From Dysgonomonas sp. 216 (GTDB lineage: Bacteria > Bacteroidota > Bacteroidia > Bacteroidales > Dysgonomonadaceae), in NCBI RefSeq assembly GCF_010501065.1, contig NZ_QVMM01000022.1, positions 1 to 60,023 of the forward strand: DNA of 60,023 nucleotides, in the 5' to 3' direction. This document shows positions 58,123 to 60,023 of the stretch, in pieces. The notes below the pieces were generated by a model. It had not been told where the DNA came from and searched no databases. It saw only the letters and a list, made by a program, of their open reading frames with translations. Position numbers and translations under genes: made by a program. Each line of letters starts with the position of its first letter. Within the stretch, counting starts at the first letter, position 1.

Positions 58123-59913
58123 TTATTCTTCGTAAAATTTATATATTGGAAATGACTTAAAAACTTCTTGTTGCTCATCTGTCAATTTATTGAAATAAAT
58201 ATTAGATGCCTCTTTATAGCCAAGTAAGATATTTGCTCCAAGTTTACATTCAATATTGGAATTCTCAGTTAATTCTACTAACTGAGCTTTCTCTTCATCA
58301 TTAAAATCTCTTTCCCGTTTAATTATCTGGAAGCTATTCAATAATTTTATTTCCATAGGTACATTGTCTTTTGATTCTTCAAATATCCAATTAGAAATAT
58401 CTTTTATTAGTTTGAATAGTTTTGCATTTGGCTTATTATCATAAGCAGACAACATCTTTAACATATCTATTATTGCTATCTGATATATGTAATCAAAATG
58501 AGATAAAGATTTATAGGAATTCAATATAACTTCATAGTTAATGTTTGAAATATTCATGTAGTCTTCTTTTTCCATAATTGAGAACGGACTCATAATTCGC
58601 ATATCTCCATTGTCATTTGGTAGCATTGCCTGAAGATCCGAACTGAAAAAATCTTTGATCGTATATGAGTCTGTACCGTTTTTGAAAATAATCAATTTAA
58701 TCAGGATATTGGCTATTTTAAGATTTGTTACTGAGGTATTGTCATTACCTTCAACGTTAACATTTACATTCTCTTTATCCAATATTGCTTTAAATAGAAT
58801 ATCTAAATAAATTTGATCCTCTGTAGATAATATCTCCAAATCCAAATCTTCGTAAATATTGAGAATCGTAAATAAATCAATTACCTTATTTAGAAAAGTT
58901 AGCTTATCTTCCAAAAAAGCAAGGTGATCTTCAATAGTACTGTTAACTATAGAAAAAGTAAAATCTTTACCTTTTATTGAAAATTTATTTCCATTTTTTA
59001 CAGTCTCTACAAAAAAGGCTAAATCAGCAATACTTTTTCTAACAGATGAAGCTAATTTGAAATCAAATTTGCTGCCTCCCTGTTCATTAATAGAGAGTGA
59101 CATAGAGTTTCCTATATGAATGGTCATGCCTTTTTCCGAGAAAACTCTCTTAAAACCATTATAATAAATTTTTTCATTTATTGATATGGGACAATTATCA
59201 ACAGTGTCCATAACATTTAGCTTCCACTGCGATGACGTAAAAAGATCTGTTGGAATTAGATTCTTATTGTTATCAGAGGCATAGAAATATATTTCATTCC
59301 TATTTAATACATTAAATAAATTTTGTGTGGTATTTAAAACTTTGTAGTTTTCTGGTAAATATGTAAAACCTCTGATATTGCTTTGCTTTACTTCATCTAT
59401 AGAGATAATGTTATGAGGGGCATAACTAACTTGTTGTCTTGAATCTTTTAGGAAATTTAGAAAAAGGACTTTTTGTATTTCCGGTTCATTCGGGAATTCT
59501 CTTAATTTTATGTTTAGACTTGTTGTATTTTCGTTTGATCTCAGTTTTAAAGCTAATTTTACAGGAGTTAGTGTTTCATAGTACACTTTCCTTTGTCGTG
59601 GATTTCTCTTATTAATGTATACAACAAAATATATGACACCATTCTCTTTTAGATAATTTTTTAGATCTGAGATATCTGCCGGATGACTAATTTCTGATTG
59701 AGTAAAATCAGAATTCGTTTCTCCTTTTACTTGAATAGCCACTCTTCCTTGTATATTCTCCTTTTTACGAGCTTTATCTTTATAGATATAAATGAAACCA
59801 TCCCAAGATGGTTCTTTATCATTCTCAGATATATAGGGAGAAAGTATGTCGCAACTTAAAATAGAGTCTTTTATTTCTGAAATTGCTGCGGATTCAATAT
59901 TTTTCTTATCCAT
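58123..59913 (-). CDS. DUF4365 nuclease-like protein, large form
   Basis: The 596-residue protein begins with a DUF4365 domain (residues about 1-160). Residues ESAAISEIKDSI (Glu7), PSWDGFIYIY (Asp38) and GRVAIQVKGE (Gln61-Val-Lys63) form the E...D...QxK pattern of PD-(D/E)xK-type nuclease folds. YFVVYINKRNPRQRKVYYETLTPVKLAL follows. The long remainder is mostly helical, with no motif I recognise. DUF4365 proteins occur in several defence islands, often with an effector partner. Here the partner is the AbiJ-like gene downstream. A full promoter match stands upstream. Confidence 0.72.
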   Translation of the reverse strand: MDKKNIESAAISEIKDSILSCDILSPYISENDKEPSWDGFIYIYKDKARKKENIQGRVAIQVKGETNSDFTQSEISHPADISDLKNYLKENGVIYFVVYINKRNPRQRKVYYETLTPVKLALKLRSNENTTSLNIKLREFPNEPEIQKVLFLNFLKDSRQQVSYAPHNIISIDEVKQSNIRGFTYLPENYKVLNTTQNLFNVLNRNEIYFYASDNNKNLIPTDLFTSSQWKLNVMDTVDNCPISINEKIYYNGFKRVFSEKGMTIHIGNSMSLSINEQGGSKFDFKLASSVRKSIADLAFFVETVKNGNKFSIKGKDFTFSIVNSTIEDHLAFLEDKLTFLNKVIDLFTILNIYEDLDLEILSTEDQIYLDILFKAILDKENVNVNVEGNDNTSVTNLKIANILIKLIIFKNGTDSYTIKDFFSSDLQAMLPNDNGDMRIMSPFSIMEKEDYMNISNINYEVILNSYKSLSHFDYIYQIAIIDMLKMLSAYDNKPNAKLFKLIKDISNWIFEESKDNVPMEIKLLNSFQIIKRERDFNDEEKAQLVELTENSNIECKLGANILLGYKEASNIYFNKLTDEQQEVFKSFPIYKFYEE

Positions 59914-59947
59914 AAATTATGATAGTCTTATTCAATATTTAAAGATA

Positions 59948-59976
59948 CAAAACTATTTTAAGAAATTAAGGTCAAA
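59948..59976 (-). promoter_or_regulatory. Promoter of the DUF4365/AbiJ-like operon
   Basis: Minus strand: TTTG (59,973-59,976), 17 bp, TAGTTTTG (59,948-59,955), a complete Bacteroidetes-type promoter 35 bp ahead of the start codon. No dyad operator is evident. Confidence 0.5.
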
Positions 59977-60023
59977 AAACTTAAGACAAAAAATAGTAAA
60001 GTAATCTCCATCCGCCCTGTATG

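Overview
The window looks like a chromosomal segment of an AT-rich Bacteroidales bacterium, probably near Dysgonomonas or another Porphyromonas/Dysgonomonas-type lineage. This is inferred from gene content: a 2512-residue SprA-type translocon with ruvA directly upstream, GldB, the RprX/RprY two-component pair, a DUF721/DciA gene overlapping recF, and a MetH of Bacteroidales type. Promoters also point this way: boxes matching the Bacteroidetes -7 consensus TAnnTTTG precede many genes at a consistent 25-60 nt, while Shine-Dalgarno sequences are scarce. No species can be named from this evidence.

Layout. (1) 1-1375 is accessory. It holds the terminus of an IS21-type element that runs out of the window, an ORF cut by that terminus, and two phage-type HTH regulators with palindromic operator candidates. 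(2) 1375-46,000 is almost entirely housekeeping backbone: tRNA-Arg(CCG), ung-murQ, recF-DUF721-thioesterase, a phosphosugar mutase, the leftward run rnpA-yidD-yjdF-HTH-sppA, an exbD-like gene, NUDIX, coaBC, gtrA, thyA, rprX-rprY, ruvA-sprA, nitroreductase, an M3 peptidase, tsaD, gldB, dnaB, a BadF-type kinase, groES-groEL, a UvrD/PcrA helicase, a Yip1 protein, and smpB-DUF6056-metH, followed by corA at 46-47 kb. (3) 47.2-54.4 kb is a catabolic cluster for L-fucose or a similar 6-deoxysugar: FucP transporter, lactonase-like amidohydrolase, a frameshifted alpha-L-fucosidase, Zn-dehydrogenase, mutarotase and aldo/keto reductase, with a divergent AraC regulator. The gene order suits the non-phosphorylating oxidative route, but the sugar-acid dehydratase and the last enzyme are not in the window. 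(4) 54.4-60.0 kb is accessory again: a sequence resembling the 3' end of a tRNA, a RhuM-Fic/Doc protein with a small acidic ORF upstream, a decayed IS21 left end, and a two-gene operon pairing a DUF4365 nuclease-like protein with an AbiJ/HEPN-like protein.

The best candidate for a little-described system is the DUF4365 + AbiJ-like operon (56,784-59,976). It has a well-formed Bacteroidetes promoter and lies in a mobile-element-rich interval, so an anti-phage role is plausible but unproven. Other leads are a sigma-54-type promoter before groESL, two AraC half-sites exactly 21 bp apart in the sugar cluster, a CoaBC that lacks two residues considered catalytic in E. coli, and 9-bp-periodic TGTCAG repeats between genes.
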